Part shown: positions 1 to 8,867 of the stretch, piece by piece
Numbering within the stretch: the stretch's first letter is position 1
Layout: every line of letters starts with the position of its first letter
Assembly (NCBI GenBank): GCA_951800935.1
Contig: CATOLW010000011.1
Location: 1-13,597, forward strand
Source: an uncultured Clostridium sp.
Lineage (GTDB): Bacteria; Bacillota_A; Clostridia; TANB77; CAG-508
DNA: 13,597 nucleotides
Direction of reading: 5' to 3'
Notes under the pieces: generated by a model
Seen by the model: the letters and a program-made list of their open reading frames with translations, nothing else
Told to the model about the DNA's origin: nothing
Databases searched by the model: none
Translations under genes and position numbers: made by a program

Positions 1-320
1 TTTTCTATTTCATAAATATCCGCAATAAAGTTTAAATATTCGATTCCTTTTAATTTTAAAAATATATCTGGATTGTCTGATACAAAGCCAATTTGTTTTT
101 TGGCCTCTACTGGCTCTTTGCTGATGCTTTTTCCATCAATTGTAATATCTCCTTCATCAATATCTAAGATTCCTGCCATCATTTTTATTGTAGTTGTTTT
201 TCCTGCCCCATTTGGCCCCAAGAAGCCAAAGATTTCTCCATCTTTTACTTCTAAGTTCATAGAATGGATAATATTTTCGTTCTTTTTATAGGCTTTGCAT
301 ACGTTTTTTATTTCTATCAT
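1..320 (-). CDS. ABC transporter ATP-binding protein (partial, N-terminal part)
   Basis: This is the nucleotide-binding subunit of an ABC transporter, which hydrolyses ATP at the inner face of the membrane to drive a permease. The first 106 residues are visible and the rest lies beyond position 1. The protein starts MIEIKNVCKAYKK, shows a Walker A motif GPNGAGKTTT at about residues 36-45 and a Q-loop region (KQIGFVSDNPD) near residues 77-87. Signature, Walker B and H-loop motifs are outside the window. The ATG at 320 is preceded by GGGAGG six bases upstream, overlapping the region just after the stop of the gene at 332-1654, so the two are probably co-transcribed. The substrate cannot be told; the arrangement is that of ABC-2 type exporters whose permease follows. 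Whether it belongs functionally to the secretion cluster is unknown. Confidence 0.93.
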   Translation of the reverse strand, partial: MIEIKNVCKAYKKNENIIHSMNLEVKDGEIFGFLGPNGAGKTTTIKMMAGILDIDEGDITIDGKSISKEPVEAKKQIGFVSDNPDIFLKLKGIEYLNFIADIYEIE

Positions 321-331
321 TAAATGCCTCC

Positions 332-1654
332 CTATTGTTCTATAGTAAATGACATAACAAAATTAGTTCCTTCTTGTAATTGCATTACAATTGTCATCTT
401 TTTATTGTTTTCTTCGTTTGTTTGGTCTTTTACGATAACTTCATATACTAATAAATTTCCTTCTTCTGTATATTGTCCATATTCTATATTATTATGTTCA
501 AATAAATCTTGTTTAATTGTATTTTCAAATTCTTCTTGTGTTGGATAATAATTATCTTTAAATGATTTTGCTAATACTTCATAAGCATAGGTATAGTCCT
601 TAGTATTAATAGCATCTAAAAATTTTTCTACATTCATTCCCATTTTTATCTGATTATTCGCACCATTATATTTTTTAATGAACTCTGGTAAATCAATGGT
701 ATGATTATCATAAATTACTTTATATTCACCTGGTATCGTAATATAAAAAATATAATAATTTTCATAAATATCTGCACAAATATATCTTGTATATTCTTCA
801 TAATCTTCTTTTAAATAGGTTTTTACACCTAAGTCTTGATACTTTTGCTTTAAAGCGTAATATTCATCATAATTTTCATAACTTCTATCATCTAATGTTT
901 CTATTTCATAAATTTGTGCTAATTTTTCTCTATTTTCTTCTATATAATTTTTAAAACTTTCTTCTGTTTGAAATCGTTTTTCTCGATAGTCAGTATCTAA
1001 TAGTTGATAGGCTTCTTCTTGGTCATAAAGCATAGTTTTTAAAAAGTCGTCATAATATAATTTTGCTATTTTATCTTCTGATAACTTTTGATTAGCCACT
1101 ACATTATAAACTTTTTTGTTGATTTCTTTTTTTCTAGAATTATTTTCTGATTCTTTTTGGTTTATTGCCTTTTGGTATTGTTTTTGTGTGATTGGCATGA
1201 TAGAAAAAGTTTGATTGTTTTCATCTATTGCTACTTGGAAAAAAGTATCTTTTTGGTCAATTCTTGCTTTTACCCAATATGTAGTATAATTTTCTTCTGT
1301 TTGCTCGTACATTTCTTTTGTTCGATAAGATTCTTTTTCCTTATATTTGGATACATAATTTTCTATATTATTTGAGTCTATTTGATTTTCTTTTATATAA
1401 GTTTCATCTAAAAGAGAAAGGGAAATCTCAGCATTTTCTAATTCTATTTCTTCTAAATAAGTTTTTATACATTGATTTACCCTATAAAATTGATTGTCAT
1501 CGATTGTTTTACTAATTGCTGGTATTTCTATGTTTTTGTCTTCTATCTTATTATCTAATTGTTTTTCTTGTTTTAATTGCATTAGTATGAATAAAACAAT
1601 CACTGCCATAATGCTAATACTAAGTATAATTATACATTTTTTTAACTTTTTCAT
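332..1654 (-). CDS. Membrane-anchored protein with tandem NTF2-like (TcpC/VirB8-like) repeats
   Basis: I do not recognise a named family with certainty. The 440-residue protein has one N-terminal membrane segment (about residues 6-26) and a long, acidic, tyrosine-rich outer part. That part seems to contain repeated domains of about 100-135 residues. Two clear copies begin with similar helices: DDFLKTMLYDQEEAYQLLD at 202-220 and EKFLDAINTKDYTYAYEVL at 343-361. Each is followed by a Y-rich stretch and F.T.E.F or PTQEEF. A third, weaker copy may span about 58-155. This single-anchor plus NTF2-like layout is typical of TcpC/VirB8-type scaffold proteins of Gram-positive conjugation systems, and the same helix pattern recurs in the protein at 5111-6038. 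The ribosome binding site is AAGGAG ten bases before the ATG at 1654, 23 bases after the hydrolase stop codon. A role in the secretion channel is inferred from position and fold pattern only. Confidence 0.85.
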   Translation of the reverse strand: MKKLKKCIIILSISIMAVIVLFILMQLKQEKQLDNKIEDKNIEIPAISKTIDDNQFYRVNQCIKTYLEEIELENAEISLSLLDETYIKENQIDSNNIENYVSKYKEKESYRTKEMYEQTEENYTTYWVKARIDQKDTFFQVAIDENNQTFSIMPITQKQYQKAINQKESENNSRKKEINKKVYNVVANQKLSEDKIAKLYYDDFLKTMLYDQEEAYQLLDTDYREKRFQTEESFKNYIEENREKLAQIYEIETLDDRSYENYDEYYALKQKYQDLGVKTYLKEDYEEYTRYICADIYENYYIFYITIPGEYKVIYDNHTIDLPEFIKKYNGANNQIKMGMNVEKFLDAINTKDYTYAYEVLAKSFKDNYYPTQEEFENTIKQDLFEHNNIEYGQYTEEGNLLVYEVIVKDQTNEENNKKMTIVMQLQEGTNFVMSFTIEQ

Positions 1655-1677
1655 TTTTTCCCTTTCTCCTTGTTTTT

Positions 1678-4600
1678 TTACATAATTCCTTGTCCAAAGA
1701 TTTGTGCTGCGATTCCTGATAATGAATCAATATAATCTCCTACATAATTGGCTTCTTCTGCTAAAGTATGTCCATCGCCAATATATGCATAGGCTGAGAA
1801 TACATCATAAATGGTAGACATATCACCCTTAAAACGATTATCTACAGTTGCATATCTTTGTGCTTTTTCTATATAAATACTCATCGTTGCTTGTGAATTA
1901 ATCTGATCACAATAAGCCTGTACCGCTTCTTCCATAGTTCCCCAAGAACTACCATAGTTTTGTCCATTGTAAACGGCAATTCCCCAATAATTGTGTGGTG
2001 ATGTGTTTGGGTCATCCCAATTTTGTTCTCTCCATGCTTGTGCTGCACAAAATACAGGATTAATGTTATTAGCAACACATACTTCATAAACAACACTTGC
2101 ATTGTCTCTAAACTCTTGTGTTCTTGCTCCTTTACTAATTGCCGCTGAATAGCCTTGTACTAATGCTACAAATTCTTCTTTGGATAAATTGGTTTTGGTA
2201 AGTGCATCTATGCCCAAATTTCCTCCGCCACCAATTTTCTTAAAGCTTCCTGGTTTGAATATATCAAAATCGAATTCATCAATTTCATTATATACATGTC
2301 CTGTTGCTTTATATAATAGATATCTGATTAGGTCTGGCCAATAATCTGCAATATTTTCATTATTTTCTATAATTTCAAATAACCATCTTGCTGCATCTTT
2401 AATTTTTCTTTTATTGTTTTTATATTTACTTTTTCTAAATATTGTTACAAAATTTGGTTCTTTTGCCTTTTTGTCTGTCTTTTCTTCTAATTTTGATACT
2501 CCTGAAATATATTTTTGAGTAGTAATTTGATTACTTATCTTATCAAATATGTTAACATATTTGTTATAATACTCAACTTTTATTCTTTCTGTTGTTTGAA
2601 TTGGCTCTGTTTTTGTTTCTGTCGTAACAGAAGATGTAGATTGTGTTGTAGTTGTTTCTACTCTTCCTTCTGTTTTTTCTTTTAAAGCATTAATATGTTC
2701 ACAAGAATAACTATCTCCTGTTGAAGTTGGCGTATTGGGATATACTTGATCTCTTTTTTCTACGGTATGAGTTGCAGTTTCTCCTGCAGCTGTACCTAAA
2801 TACGTATATTCATTTTCATAATCTACAATCCATACATTTGCTTTTGTTAAAGCAATACTTAAGGTATTGGTTTGTGTTACTACCTTTTTTGTTGTTATGT
2901 AATGTTCTTCTGCATGAGGGTCATGTGTACAGTGTTTTCTTGAAGTAGCACTTTTCCCAGCACTACTAGAATAAATAGTAGCATCTACTTCTGCTTTTTG
3001 CCTCATGGTATAATGCCATTCATCAATATCTGTATTGGTTGTTAAATTATCATGAATCGTTATTTGTATATCACTATTATAGATCAAATCAATTAATTCA
3101 AAAATAAATTTTTTATCTTCCCCTGTTACTAATAATGCCCATAGTATATCAAAAGGCATCGTATAAGCATCTACCATTTCTTCATAATTAACGTTAGTGG
3201 TTGTCATAGAATAAGTTGTGCCTCCATAATTTCCTACTGCTGGATCATTGGATGTAACACTTCTATCTTGTTGTGTCCAAGTAGCTACTACTGCAGTATA
3301 AGCTGATGAATTACTTGTAGATGCAATCCCTGCTGCTCCTGCTTCTGTTGTGATAATATAATCACAACCTTTCATTAATTCACTAACATCATACCAACCT
3401 TGTTTTGAAAAACTACTTGGATTGCAAATATAAACCTGTCCTTGTTCATTAATATCTACAATAGCCATAATATGACTACCACCAGTAAAGATTGTTCCAC
3501 TATTGACAGAAACTAACATGACTTTTCCATTTTTTAAATTGTCTTGTATCGTTTGTGCCGAAGGACTATGGATTACTTCACAAGGCATTCCTAATGATTC
3601 CATTTCTTGGCTTAATGTTACATAAGAAGTAAATCCATAAACATTTCTCATTTCATTTGCAATGTCTGCTGGTGTATAATTGTTATTGGTTAGTCCACTT
3701 GCTAATATTGATACAGAAGTTGGCCCACATCCAGATGAATTTATTGTTCCATCCCAATAAGGATTATAACGATAAGAACCATAAATTTGCTTAAAATGTT
3801 TATAAGTAATTCCTGCTGATGAAGTATATAGTTCAGTATAACCATCACCATTTACTGAAACTACTGTTGCTTTTTGTATATTTTCTTCTTTTTTGTCATC
3901 TTTCTTTTTGTCATCCTTCTTTTTGTCATCCTTCTTTTTGTCATCCTTCTTTTTGTCATCTTTCTTATTATCTTTTTTTTCCTCTTTTTTGCTTGTATCT
4001 GTTGCATTTGGGTCATCTGTCGTTCCTCTTATCCTATTATTGTCTTCCCATCCCCAGCCAAGCCATCCGTTGCTTTCCATCTATGACATCTACTTGCCAA
4101 GAAAGCCAGTCTTCCATGCTACTTGTTTTTATTCCTCCATTTTGGCTATCGATTACTTGTCCACTACCAATATAAATTCCTATATGTCCCCAATGTCCTG
4201 TTGAACCAGAGCCTGTTCCATATACAGCTGCGCCAATTGGAATAGCACTCATATCAGTTGAAATTCCATGATGCTTAAAAGATTCATAAGCAGAAATATG
4301 TCTACAAGCTCCTACTCCTGCAGTATCATAAACATCATCGACCCATTTTGCACATAATTGTGCCCCTGGCCAGGCAGTTCGATTTGGATTTGTTGCATCT
4401 ATGATTATTTGTGATATATCTGTCATAACGCCGTCTCCTGCTGCTACTGCATCTGGGTTATTATTGGTAGTTCCTGAGCTTGCTTTTTTTAAGGTAAAAC
4501 TATGTAGCGCACTTTGTTTTGCCTCTTCACTACCTGTTTTATTATAAGTATCTATATAACCTTGAAAAGTAGATGGGGAAACATATCTCATTGTCGTTTT

Positions 4601-5071
4601 ATTCCCATTACTTTCTGCTCTTTTAAATTTAATAATTCCTTGCATGATATCCGGATTTTTAATTAATTCATCCCAATCAATTTCTTCATCTGGATTTGGT
4701 CTCGTATCTGGATATTTAGTTACAATTTCTGCTCTCATTAGTCTTCCTAATTCTTCAGGACTATCTAAATATTCATCTACCCTACTTTTGTTCTCTAGCA
4801 TCTTATCCCATAATTCTTGTGCTGTCATACCATTTTTCAAGTTTCCCTCTGCATCTACTGTAATACCATTTTTGTATTGACTTGCCCCATAAGGAGTACT
4901 ACTCCAATCGTCTTCTTTGTAAGTTCCATCATCTACTGTAATATAATACACTGCACCTGGTAATATTAGTATAAATATAAATATTAGTATAATAATTAAT
5001 TTGAATACCCTTTTATAATGCCTTTTTATCTTTTTTCCTAGTTCCTTTATTGCTTCTTTTGCTTGGTCCAT
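1678..5071 (-). CDS. Exported cell-wall hydrolase of the secretion system: CHAP + C39-like + glucosaminidase-like domains, joined by +1 frameshift at CGG
   Basis: Two overlapping frames (5071-4037 and 4080-1678) form one 1130-residue protein if the ribosome skips base 4069: 5071-4070 joined to 4068-1678. Features in order: one membrane segment at about 24-44; CHAP amidase/peptidase domain about 235-345, with likely catalytic C240 (AQLCAKWVDD) and H296 (HWGHIGIYIG); lysine/aspartate linker about 361-396; C39-like cysteine peptidase domain about 430-575, with GCGPTS (C448), GGSHIMAI (H533) and ICNPSS (N550); a middle region of unknown fold; and a C-terminal lysozyme/glucosaminidase-like domain about 970-1120, with WREQNW (E1015) and NYWGIAVYN. 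It would open peptidoglycan for the channel, as VirB1 or Orf14-type hydrolases do. The break falls in the last CHAP strand (IDGKQ|GWLGWGWED). The second frame alone has no export signal and its first ATG (4080) has no ribosome binding site and follows a TAG. The 5071 start has GAGGTGAG upstream. Confidence 0.85.
3886..3960 (-). repeat. 15-bp tandem repeat (5 copies) encoding a KKKDD linker
   Basis: Five 15-base units end in TTTTTGTCATC on the plus strand, at 3886, 3901, 3916, 3931 and 3946; three of them (3916-3960) are identical. A degenerate sixth unit follows to about 3975. On the coding strand they give repeated Lys-Lys-Lys-Asp-Asp. The repeat forms the flexible charged linker between the CHAP and C39-like domains of the hydrolase. 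The unit length is a multiple of three, so copy-number changes would alter linker length without changing frame. Confidence 0.9.
4066..4072 (-). other. +1 frameshift site CAA-CGG-A in the wall hydrolase
   Basis: The zero frame of the CHAP half reads AAG CAA CGG ATG and ends at a UAA (4039-4037) ten codons later. Skipping the C at 4069 gives CAA (C) GGA TGG CTT GGC, which continues as Gly-Trp-Leu-Gly-Trp-Gly-Trp-Glu into the C39-like half. CGG at 4069-4067 is in the zero frame. Confidence 0.75.
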
Positions 5072-5110
5072 CTACTTCTCACCTCGATTCTTGCTCTGTT
5101 TTTACTTCCT

Positions 5111-6038
5111 TTATACTTTAGCTTTAAATTCTATTGTTTCACTACCTTGTCCAACATATTCTAACATGTCAGAAAAAACTATCTGTTCAATTTTCTTCGT
5201 TGTGCTATAAGAACTATAAAATTTAATCGTTACTTCTTTTGTTTGTCCGTGAAGGAATGGTTAGCATTGGTTTAGTTAATTCATGACTATAAGAAGAATA
5301 CTTCATACCATTTTTATCTTGTAAGTATAATGTTTTTGCCTCTGTTCTAGTATCTAGTATAATATCACTTTCTTTATTATTCGTAACTTTTATCGTGTAT
5401 TCTTCATATTGCATATAAGTATTTTTATTTAACACTTCCATAATTATGTTATCTTTTTCTGTAGTTTGTTGTATTTCTTTTTGTCCTACATAACTATTTA
5501 TATTTAATTTTTCTTCTCCATTTACTTTTTTTATAGTAACATAATCTTGTCTAGTATCTTCTGCTTTCTTTCCAGTTGCTAATAAATCACTTATAATTCT
5601 TATTTTATAGGTATCTCCTGTCCAATTTTCTACTGTGCATGTTTTTTTCTCCCCATTAAATACATTGTCATAATAAGCTTGCTTAAATATTTCTAATGTG
5701 CTATAAATTTGTGTTTTACATTCCTCTGTTAATAAGTCATACGCTTTTTCTAATTCTTGATTATTACAATAGGAAATAAAATTATCAATTGTTTTGGTTG
5801 CTGTTTCTAATTGGTCTTTTCCTATTTTTTCTCCTGTTATTACTGATTGATTGGTTGTTAATTGTACACTATTTGTTTCTATTTTTGCTTGTGTTTCATT
5901 TTGTGTTATTGTCTGATTTTCATCACTTTTTTTGTACCAATAGTTAACTAAATGTAATAACACAAAAGCAGAGATAATAATTATTAAAATCCCTTTTACT
6001 TTTTTTTCATTTTGATGATAGTATCGTATCAGATTCAT
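5111..6038 (-). CDS. Membrane-anchored NTF2-like protein with C-terminal DUF4352-like beta domain, joined by +1 frameshift at CGG
   Basis: The uninterrupted frame from 6038 stops at 5223 (271 codons), but the next 45 codons of an obvious continuation lie in the +1 frame and end at a UAA at 5113-5111. Joining 6038-5250 to 5248-5111 gives 308 residues. There is one membrane segment (about 14-33), then a low-complexity T/N/Q spacer, then an NTF2-like domain (about 80-185; helix FISYCNNQELEKAYDLL resembles those of the gene at 332-1654). A C-terminal beta-sandwich resembling DUF4352-type telokin-like domains follows (about 195-308; YEEYTIKVTN, then TIPS|GQTKEVTIKFY). The frame break falls inside a beta strand of that domain, so the zero-frame product would lack its final strands. 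The architecture fits a VirB8/TcpC-like scaffold on the outer face of the membrane. It lies 21 bases after the VirB6-like gene, with a weak G-rich binding site (CGGGGGAA). Confidence 0.82.
5246..5252 (-). other. +1 frameshift site TCA-CGG-A in the NTF2/beta-domain protein
   Basis: The zero frame reads CCT TCA CGG ACA AAC and ends at UAA (5225-5223). Skipping the C at 5249 gives CCT TCA (C) GGA CAA ACA AAA GAA GTA, i.e. Pro-Ser-Gly-Gln-Thr-Lys-Glu-Val, a typical beta-domain turn and strand. Translation then stays open for 45 codons to 5111. CGG at 5249-5247 is in the zero frame. Confidence 0.78.
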
Positions 6039-6059
6039 AATTATTCCCCCGCTTTTTTT

Positions 6060-8846
6060 CTATTTCTTATAGTCATAAAATTTATCCACTTCTGCCAATC
6101 TTTGTTTTGCAAATTTACTTCTTCTGTCTTTATCTTGGATTCCGCTCATGTCTCCAAATCTTCCTTCCCATCTACTACGAGCAACTCCATCCATATTGTT
6201 GGTATCAGATCCTACCATTTGACTTAATTGTGCAATTCCAATTGCTTGTTTTCTATTTTTTACCACTCCATCTTTTTGTAATTTGTGCATTGCTGCCATA
6301 TCTTTTATGTCTGTAATATTATTTCTTAAGTATTCTTCTACTTCTCCACCTTCTATCATTTCTTTTGCCGTTTTTGCATCAAATTTTCTTTCTAAATAAT
6401 TTCTATATTTTTCATTCTTTTTATAGTTATCAATATAATCTTGCATCGCATCTTCTTTGTATTTACCTTTGTTGTAAGTATTATCATATACAGCTTTTAC
6501 TGTTTCATCATCCATTGGCGATTTAATACTTCCTGCTTTTCCAGAGCCAACTGCATATCCTGCTGCTGCTAATCCTCCACCAAGTTTGGCAATGTTTCCA
6601 GGGTCTCCTGTTGTTGCTGCAATTCCTAATCCCACAGCTCCTGCTGCTGCTCCTAATCCAATTCCTGCTGCTGCTTTTCCTGCTGCTTTTAATGGATGTG
6701 AATTTTGTATTCTGTCTTTTATTTTTTGTGGTGTCATTCTTATGGCTGCTTTTTGTGCCGCCCAACTTGCATCAAAACCTCTTATAATTCTTCTTCCCAT
6801 TGAAGACCTACTTCCTGTTGAAGAACTATTTGTTGTAGATTGCGAAGTTGTTGGTTGTGATTCTCCTATTCCATAATTATCTTTTAAAAATTCTGCTACC
6901 TCTGCATCTGATGCATCCCCACCTAAAGTATCTCTTGCTATTGATTCAAGGTCCTCATTTGAATATTGCATACCACCACTATCTTGTCCTCGTGCTTCAT
7001 TTCTCATTGCTTCAGCCTCTGCTGGATCATAATCACTAGTTCCAAATTGTTCATCATATGTATCTGCCATCTGTTGATTTGGATCTTCATTTAAGAACCC
7101 ATTCATTGGATTTCCTGCGTCAATTGCATTTGGTACTCTTCCTGAATCAGAGTCAGACTCTCCTTTCCCTGAACCACCATCTTTTCCTTGTTGATTCTTT
7201 TTCCCTCTGTTTAGTAAATGATTCAATGCAGTAGATGCCATCATTGCACCTGCAGGTCCCATTCCAGGAGCTGTACTTGCTTTTTCAAAGCCAAATAGAG
7301 TACGTAACATTTTTTCTGCTGGTAACATGAATCCTAATGCTACAATGCTATAAATAACATTTTTTCCTGCTAGTTCAAACACAGAACTAACTAAAATATA
7401 ATATAACAATAAATGCATTGGTTGAATTAATAAGTTAAAAATATATTCTTTTAACCATTTATCAAATCCTTGTGCTTTTCCATCGTTTAGTTTATCAATA
7501 CAATAAGTAAGTGCTACCATAGGTGCTATAATAGTTAAAAAGGCAATATGTAAAACCCTTTTTAAATAAATGATCGTAAAGTATAAAGTAAATAGACAAA
7601 GCATAACAAAGCAAATACATAATCCTATATATTGTGCTCCATATTCTTCCATTTGCAGACGAATTCTTAAATCTCCCATTAGATTTGTTGGCCAATTTAT
7701 ATAGGTTTTTCCATCTGGTCCTTTTTGGATTGCATCAGCTTGTCCTAGTTCCTTTACTTTTTCACACAAAGGTCCATTTTCTCCTTCTTCATCTTCTAAT
7801 ACTAATATATATCCATTCGCTCCTACTGCTGTCTTTACTACATCTGTTAATTTTTCTACTAACATAACAGAAAATGCCATAATATAGTGCATTAAGAATA
7901 ATAAACAAAGGCCTACTAACCAATCTTTTAGCATTGTCATATATTTTGCTTTATCTGATGCAACACTTGCTAATAAAATTCTAATTCCAATATATACTAG
8001 TACTGATAACATTAATACTATACAAATATTTCGTATCGCATTATACCACGAACTCACTATTTTTCTTAGCATTAAAGCAGAATTTTGGTTAGAGGTTTTT
8101 ACTTCTGTTGGATTACCATTCGCATCTAAATGATTGTAATCTTTCCAGTAATAATATTGGATTACCCCTTCTTGTTTTCCAGCTGCATCTTCTGCCTTCG
8201 TTGTAGTTCCTCCTGAAGATATTGAATTTCCATGTTTTTTTACTTCTTCCTGCAAAGCACTTTCATCTTTATAATCACTTACTTTTAATTCTGTTCCATC
8301 GGATGCTTTCGCATAAATTTCTTTTTTATCTGTTTCAAAGAAATTAACATCAAATAACATGATATTTCCTTTAAAGATTTCCTCTGCACTATAAGTATAC
8401 ATTGGTAAATATAAATCATCTGGCATTACTTCATGGTCATACCACGTTCCTACATAGACTCCTGTTGCAATACTTGCAATAATGGTTCCAACACCAAGAG
8501 TTGCTGTAACTGTTAAACCAACAGAAGCTGCTGCAACAACAGCCAACCCTAAAGTTGCAACAGCTGCAAAAACACCTATTAGTATTGGTCCTAGTTTATC
8601 CCAAATCTCACTTCCCATATTAACTTCAATTAAACTGGAATTAGCCCCCATAATGGTCCTTCCAATTACGTCCATAATTCCATCGCTTAAACTTACTACT
8701 AAAGATAAGATGGGACTAATTAGCTTTCCACCAAATTCCACTACATCTGCATGAACTGGTGGCATAACCATAATTTGGAATGATAAAACAATTAATAATG
8801 CAATTACAATTTTTTTCCATATACTTTTATTGGTAAAAATATTCAT
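6060..8846 (-). CDS. VirB6/TrbL-like polytopic channel protein
   Basis: This 928-residue membrane protein is the likely inner-membrane channel component of the type IV secretion system. It opens with a signal-peptide-like segment (about 11-33, MPPVHA before D34). Two small-residue-rich hydrophobic stretches follow at about 86-133, and an outer loop at about 134-255. The VirB6/TrbL-like core at about 265-512 has membrane segments near 270-294, 308-330, 405-428, 432-452, 474-492 and 496-512. Between 340 and 400 there is a polar loop. The remaining 400 or so residues are a cytoplasmic tail: glycine/serine/aspartate-rich at about 525-690, an alanine/glycine-rich patch at about 705-765, then a charged helical end. 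Such long tails are common in Gram-positive TrbL-like proteins and may bind DNA or the motor. The ATG at 8846 has GAGGGAGG ten bases upstream and follows the VirB4 stop by 21 bases, so the genes are in one operon. Confidence 0.88.
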   Translation of the reverse strand: MNIFTNKSIWKKIVIALLIVLSFQIMVMPPVHADVVEFGGKLISPILSLVVSLSDGIMDVIGRTIMGANSSLIEVNMGSEIWDKLGPILIGVFAAVATLGLAVVAAASVGLTVTATLGVGTIIASIATGVYVGTWYDHEVMPDDLYLPMYTYSAEEIFKGNIMLFDVNFFETDKKEIYAKASDGTELKVSDYKDESALQEEVKKHGNSISSGGTTTKAEDAAGKQEGVIQYYYWKDYNHLDANGNPTEVKTSNQNSALMLRKIVSSWYNAIRNICIVLMLSVLVYIGIRILLASVASDKAKYMTMLKDWLVGLCLLFLMHYIMAFSVMLVEKLTDVVKTAVGANGYILVLEDEEGENGPLCEKVKELGQADAIQKGPDGKTYINWPTNLMGDLRIRLQMEEYGAQYIGLCICFVMLCLFTLYFTIIYLKRVLHIAFLTIIAPMVALTYCIDKLNDGKAQGFDKWLKEYIFNLLIQPMHLLLYYILVSSVFELAGKNVIYSIVALGFMLPAEKMLRTLFGFEKASTAPGMGPAGAMMASTALNHLLNRGKKNQQGKDGGSGKGESDSDSGRVPNAIDAGNPMNGFLNEDPNQQMADTYDEQFGTSDYDPAEAEAMRNEARGQDSGGMQYSNEDLESIARDTLGGDASDAEVAEFLKDNYGIGESQPTTSQSTTNSSSTGSRSSMGRRIIRGFDASWAAQKAAIRMTPQKIKDRIQNSHPLKAAGKAAAGIGLGAAAGAVGLGIAATTGDPGNIAKLGGGLAAAGYAVGSGKAGSIKSPMDDETVKAVYDNTYNKGKYKEDAMQDYIDNYKKNEKYRNYLERKFDAKTAKEMIEGGEVEEYLRNNITDIKDMAAMHKLQKDGVVKNRKQAIGIAQLSQMVGSDTNNMDGVARSRWEGRFGDMSGIQDKDRRSKFAKQRLAEVDKFYDYKK

Positions 8847-8867
8847 AAGGTATTAACCTCCCTCAAG

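Noticed and set aside
3886..3960. CRISPR-like array
   Set aside because: Contiguous 15-base units without spacers, in frame within a gene.
1678..4080. Separate gene starting at the ATG at 4080
   Set aside because: No ribosome binding site, a TAG codon directly before the ATG, no export signal for wall-acting domains, and the first residues complete the CHAP domain of the upstream frame.
3819..4204. Plus-strand open frames opposite the lysine/aspartate linker
   Set aside because: They are shadows created by the 15-base repeat (low-complexity Phe/Leu/Ser/His) opposite a well-supported gene.
6586..6876. Plus-strand open frame rich in Ala/Pro
   Set aside because: It is the complement of the alanine/glycine-rich tail of the VirB6-like protein, with no ribosome binding site.
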